DNA from: Hyposmocoma kahamanoa
Lineage: Eukaryota; Arthropoda; Insecta; Lepidoptera; Cosmopterigidae
Reading direction: 5' to 3'
Assembly (NCBI RefSeq): GCF_003589595.1
Contig: NW_020654810.1
Coordinates: 20,341,201 to 20,405,200 of the forward strand
DNA: 64,000 nt
Made by a program: the position numbers and the translations under genes. The notes under the pieces are model-generated. The model made no database searches, was not told the origin of the DNA, and saw nothing but the letters and a program-made list of their open reading frames with translations. Below, one piece after another: positions 59,571 through 64,000 of the stretch; positions within the stretch are counted from its first letter, which is position 1, and every line of letters begins with the position of its first letter.

Positions 59571-60517
59571 AATCATATAGGCATGTATGTTATGATATTT
59601 AGATAATTATGTAATGTTATGTTACCGCGACGAACTCATTAGTCTCGTCTATTACCACGAGCCTTATTTTCACTACTTTATTATTGTTGTTATTATTATT
59701 ATTATAAACACGAAATTTTATACATTTCTGTCAACAAGAATTAATTTATTCAGCTTGACACAAAATATAATAAAACACTACTCAAGTAAATTAACTTGTA
59801 CTAATGTAAATTTAGTTAAAAAAACTGCGCAAATAATTTTAGAGTCGGCAGACTAAATAACATCAATAAAAAATCTCTAGGTGTAGAAGCGATATCTTAT
59901 TTTCTCCGATTCGTATCGGATGCAATGCACAAGCGACATTTGAAGTCGGTCCGAGTTTTCTAGATTTGTATATTCTCAGATTAGGAACGGATGCGGATGT
60001 CTGGCAGAGACTTCACTATTGCGGTGCCAGGGTAAACCTACTCACGATTTTGTTGCGCCGCCATGTTTAGATTATTATTCTTTTTAAAAAAAATTTGGTA
60101 CGATCGTGCTGCACTTTTATCACTGCCTCCGTTTGCTTCAATGCTGCATCACAAAAATAAGAAAATCGTCAGACATATCGACGCGCAATCGTATTAGGCC
60201 CGGTCAGACTTCGATTCCACGTCGAAAAGTGTGGTGACTCACTCAAGTGACGAATTACGGATTTCCACTACAAGGGTGATGTTGTTACTGAAATGACCTT
60301 CACTAATTACGTGTCGATGTGTCGGAGCACCGAAATAGCATCCGTGACTATTACTCACGTCATGTAGGAGATGAATATGTATCCGATCGGTAAATGATGT
60401 TGTTAGGTATTTCAACGGGAGGCTACATTTTAGGAGGTGAGGTGTGGGGATAGCCTTTCGCGTCCGGCTACCCGCGCGCTGAAAATTAATATGAATAATT
60501 GTAACTTTTTCATTGAA

Positions 60518-60870
60518 AAAAAAAAAACCGACCTCGAAAATCAGATTCTGACTTCTTGGTGACAATGGGACTGTTACGGACTCCTTTGTACATTTTATAC
60601 TTTTTATTCTGGTTGTCATGGCGACGGTGATTTGATGATTACATGTATTGTGTCAAGTGAAAAGTGGACTTTTATTTGCGGAAAATATTAATTTTTGATT
60701 TATGATAGCCGAAACGAATCCAGAATGCAATATCGGCATCGGCAGGTCCCTTCAAACAAAAAAAGTAATTTTCAAAATCGGTCCACGATTGACGGAGAAA
60801 TCGGGAAACGTATATACAGCTGCACGTATAACCTCCTTCTTTTTTTTAATGGTTAATAAAATAAGCATAG
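60518..60870 (-). mobile_element. Element D copy 7 (divergent)
   Basis: AAAAAAAACCGACCTCGAAAA at one end; TTTTCAAAATCGGTCCACGA and ACCTCCTTCTTTTTTTTAAT at the other. Same plan as D with much substitution. Confidence 0.6.
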
Positions 60871-61332
60871 AAGAAGAAAATTTTACATAGGTCCGACGGC
60901 GTCGACAAGCGTCCGATAGCGACTACCGGGGCAGCGGGCGGCATGGCGCGTCGTTAAACCGCTGGGCTATTCAAAATCGTAGTATTCTGCATAAAGGTAG
61001 CGATGTGAATTAGTAGAAAATTACGTGAATACATATGTTTTTACCTGTTTCGATCTCTGCTTATTATTATTATTAGGGTGGCTTCATTCAGTGCCTATGC
61101 AGTCCTTCATCATTCGATTGTTATTGTATCGATGGCATACACTATAATTCTTGTCATCGTGGTGAAACGATTTGCCAATCGGCGTAAGGTATTCGCAGAT
61201 TGTTGCCCAGGGTGCGCCTGATGTCCAGGAAAAGATCGTCGTGAGGTTCCTTTCGTGCACAGCACGGTGATTCACGCTCCATACTAAGGCGGTCATAAAT
61301 ACGTAACTCCGAAATTATTATTATTTTTTTAT
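60871..61332. other. No gene recognised next to the transposase 3' end
   Basis: Two GC-richer patches (60890-60970 and 61080-61300) of unknown origin. A 70-codon minus frame at 61084-61296 has no motif. One element end of the transposase gene may lie here; CACTATA at 61140 is heptamer-like but unproven. Confidence 0.3.
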
Positions 61333-61338
61333 TTTATT
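61333..61338 (-). terminator. Candidate polyadenylation signal of the transposase gene
   Basis: AATAAA on the minus strand, about 295 bp after the stop codon. AT-richness makes chance matches common. Confidence 0.3.
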
Positions 61339-61633
61339 ACGTTAAAATATGATTAGGTAAACGTAAATTAATAAAATTATACATTTTAAAAAATATTTGA
61401 CAATATTTCGGTGTAAAAATGTCTCGCAGTAATTTTGTTTTTAGACGATGTATCTAAAACATTTTATACTGCGACTTTTAATGGTAAAACTGTGTAAATA
61501 ATGATTATTTGTATTAACAATAACCACAAATGAATAAATTAAAACAATAAAAATACATAAAAAAGTTCATTTTACAAAATACAAACAAAACACAAATTAT
61601 ACCAAAATACATTAAATCTCAACAATATTAACT

Positions 61634-63573
61634 TTAAATACATAACAAGTCTAATACAGCTTTTGACAGTACACCTTTTTTTTTAACAGGTAACTTTCGT
61701 AGACCTGTTATGAAGGGATCTGAATGAAGAAGCAGCCTATTTACTAAATCTGTGTTGGTCACAATGCGACTCATTTTACGCGTATGATTTTTTCTAAAAG
61801 ACTTGATGTATTTGTTAGTCGCTTCAGCTGCTTCTTCAGACAACTCTCCGATTGACAACAAACCGTAATCTATAACATTAGCACCATAAATTAGAACTTT
61901 GTGAACGGAAGCAGGCATGTTATACCACGGATACTCGGCAACTAACTGCCGAGCCGTCTCTAAAGCGAACTCTTCGAAGTTCGTCTTATTAATATTATAT
62001 CCCGAATTTAAACATTGAAGGATGATCCAGCAACGATCTAGGAGATCCTTCTTGATCCCAGTAATTTCAGCGGAAATTTCTGAATTCGAGAAAAACCGCC
62101 TGGCTGTATTACCATCGTTTGATGTTCCGCTTCCGCCACTTTTAGGCTTATCCACTATAAGCCCTAATCTTTCTCTAAATTGAGTCTGAACATATGATTT
62201 TTTTGCAGCAACAAGCATTTTGTCATTAGCGGACCTAGCTTGCCATTTCCTAACATCTAACTTGTACGCGACATGAACAAAATATTCAAAAAAACGTATT
62301 AACGCGTGAAGAGGTGATAAACCAAATTCATATTTACTCTCATCGACTTCCTTATTTAAACATTCGTCAATTTTGTTCATTTCACTGGGCAAGGCGTTAC
62401 AAATAAAATATTTTGATGAAGAAACACCACTAAGTGCATTACACACTTTACCATCTACCATAGTAAGTTGCAAACAATGAGTAATGCGATATTCGCGATC
62501 TTCTTCCTTGAAAACAGTAGGCTGCAAGTTCCTTATTTTATCTTTAAAATGAGCTTCTTCCTCAACTGACACTGCAGTCGATTCCTTCAAATATCGGAGG
62601 CGTATAGGACGACAGTATCGAGTTGATGAAGGACGAGGATTTTTCCACAAAACTACTGAATTTTCTTTGTTATCTGTTGTCAAAACAAGCTGAAGTGGCA
62701 CATACGAAGTAACAAACAGGCTACTGTCTTCAAGAGTGGAGTCAGAAAAACACTGTTTATATTCTGAATGCCCTGTACTGCCATCGAAACCCCATTTCCC
62801 TATCAAAGATATCTTATCTAGAGACTCATTAGGTACACTATCCAAAACATCTTTTTGAGACTTGAGAATCCGATTGGCAGTATGATCTAATAAACTTTGA
62901 AGTTCGACTTCGGCGGATGATTCTGTAACAGTAATATCTGAAGGATAACAGTGTTTTTTAGATTCCACGATACTTTGGTAAGATGGGAAAATGGTTTTTG
63001 AAAACTTATTGTCTATAAATTTCTTTACTAATATATATTGATGTCGAGTTAACTGAGCTTCAACAATGAGCGATAAAACTTCGCTAGAATCGATTTCAGG
63101 ACAAGACAAGCTATCGGACGCATTGAGCAATGACTGTACAAGAGAAGGGTCTTGGTTAGACAAACTAGCCAATCTTCTCCTTTTTGTACGTTTACTGGTG
63201 TCGTCAAAGTTAATTCTCGGACGGCCATGCGATGAAGAAGTTGATGGTTTAACTTCGTCAAAGCTCTGAGATACACGTAACTCAGTTCGCTGTACATCAA
63301 TATTTTCAACGACATGCAGCCAATCTGAATATTTTTCTAAGAATTTAGATCTAGTACGATTCGACTTTGCCCAGTAGTGGGAAATTCGTTTACAAATATT
63401 CTTAATTTTAAGGCTTAAAGTCTCTAAATCAATATTTTCGATGTCGTCAGAAAGGGATGATGTTTCGGTCAAAGTGCTCAGGACGTGTTGCATTTTTTCA
63501 TTTGGATTACCCACTTTAGAGTGCCAAATATCAAAAATTGTCATCCTCGATACAGAACATTTGAAAAATGTAC
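61634..63573 (-). CDS. RAG1/Transib-superfamily transposase, main exon
   Basis: Seen: the ATG at 63544 opens 636 codons to TAA (61634-61636) without a break. Numbering from that Met: basic GRPR motif then a K/R run (107-124); GKWGFDGSTG with D254; CRPIRLRYLKE (311-321); LTMVDGKVCN with D364; YFICNALPSEMN (379-390); PLHALIRFFE (411-420); NDGNTARRFF (476-485); PASVHKVLIYG (544-554); SEEAAEATNKYIKSFRK (569-585) with E574. Known: RAG1 uses D600, D708 and E962 (mouse numbering), zinc ligands C727, C730, H937, H942, and a GRPR nonamer-binding motif. From my memory of RAG1, the order and spacing match: D364 lies 18 residues before C382, and H548 lies 26 before E574, against 25 in RAG1. Inference: a DDE transposase with intact acidic residues, nuclear, cutting at inverted repeats. 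Oddity: Y379 and Y553 replace two zinc ligands. The upstream acceptor at 63573 is in frame with a short first exon. Confidence 0.85.
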
Positions 63574-63886
63574 CTAAAACAATATGAAAGCTGAACTTAA
63601 AAAAAAATTAAAAATTCAATACTATGGACATGCATACTTTGACACCCCTTTAAGCCAAGAAGAGGCAGCAAGATGCAAATGAAACTTATAGCTCTTAATA
63701 AGGACATACTCCTTATTCAAAAACCATATACCTCAGGTGCAGCTCAGCGCAGCCAAAAGTTGTAGGTCTAAAGGAAATTAAGTTATGCCAAAAATTTTCA
63801 CCAAAAAACTGCCTTCAATAAAAAAATTATATAAAAAAAAGTATGCATAAAAAAAATTAAAAAAAATTGATAATAAAAGTACATAC
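63574..63886 (-). other. Probable 313-bp intron in the transposase gene
   Basis: Donor CATG|GTATGT at 63886 and acceptor ATTGTTTTAG ending at 63574, phase 1, AT-rich interior. Joining the flanks gives an uninterrupted frame (EHG then TFFKC). Confidence 0.55.
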
Positions 63887-63905
63887 CATGCTCTTGGATC
63901 TCCAT
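63887..63905 (-). CDS. Candidate first coding exon of the RAG1-like transposase
   Basis: ATG at 63905 sits in a good context (AGCATGG) and encodes MEIQEH plus one base before the GTATGT donor. It is the first in-frame ATG after a TAA at 63993-63995. Splicing to 63573 adds 16 residues (MEIQEHGTFFKCSVSR) and gives about 652 in total. The alternative is unspliced initiation at 63544. No transcript evidence is available to me. Confidence 0.45.
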
Positions 63906-64000
63906 GCTTTCACAACACGTAAACACTTGATTTGGAATAGTGACACTCAAAAACAAAGTGATTAAGTTTCGATGACTCACACGTGGTGATAATTAGTCTC
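63906..64000 (-). other. Putative 5' untranslated sequence of the transposase gene
   Basis: Upstream of the candidate start. The frame is open back to the TAA at 63993 but holds no other ATG. The window ends before any promoter or inverted repeat can be recognised. Confidence 0.3.

Noticed and set aside
61084..61296. 70-codon minus frame downstream of the transposase
   Set aside because: No motif and not in frame with the transposase; treated as flanking DNA.

Overview
The window reads as nuclear DNA of an insect, very probably a moth or butterfly. It is AT-rich, poor in genes and full of short transposon remains of the kinds common in lepidopteran introns: tRNA-headed SINEs ending in (ATT)n tracts, 5'-truncated Jockey-, CR1- and RTE-like LINEs, and foldback or MITE elements. 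No prokaryotic gene organisation, rRNA, CRISPR array or operon is visible. The taxonomic call is an inference from repeat style, because no species-diagnostic gene is present.

Left end (1 to about 12.8 kb): I see one split gene on the minus strand. A terminal exon at 96-359 encodes a complete C3HC4 RING finger. A proline/arginine-rich exon at 11451-12046 ends in a GT donor in phase 0 and would join it in frame. Together they predict about 281 residues, with several SUMO-interaction-like hydrophobic patches ahead of a C-terminal RING. That is the layout of RNF4/Degringolade-type SUMO-targeted ubiquitin ligases. The 11.1-kb intron holds a Jockey-like LINE (8254-9812), an older LINE scrap and SINE copies.

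Middle (about 12.8 to 61 kb): there is no convincing host gene. Most recognisable sequence is repeats. (A) is a ~290-bp SINE-like element of unknown family, with at least 15 copies on both strands. (B) is a tRNA-derived SINE with clear A and B boxes and an ATT tail, 8 copies. (C) is a second tRNA-headed SINE, 4 copies. (D) is a ~410-bp element with imperfect inverted ends, 7 copies. (E) is a ~200-bp MITE with ~50-bp inverted repeats, 4 copies. (F) is one complete PIF/Harbinger-like MITE with a TAA target duplication. (G), (H) and several local direct duplications are further families. Insertions nest in one another: a CR1-like LINE inside an A copy, a B copy inside another A copy, and a B-D-LINE-tail chain.

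Right end (61.3 to 64 kb): a 636-codon, stop-free minus-strand reading frame, extended to about 652 residues by a short first exon across a 313-bp intron, encodes a RAG1/Transib-superfamily transposase. It has a GRPR motif where RAG1 has its nonamer-binding motif and all three expected catalytic acidic residues. Two of the four RAG1-type zinc ligands appear to be replaced by tyrosine. This is the most interesting object in the window. It may be a recently active transposon or a domesticated transposase, and the window ends too early to see both element ends.
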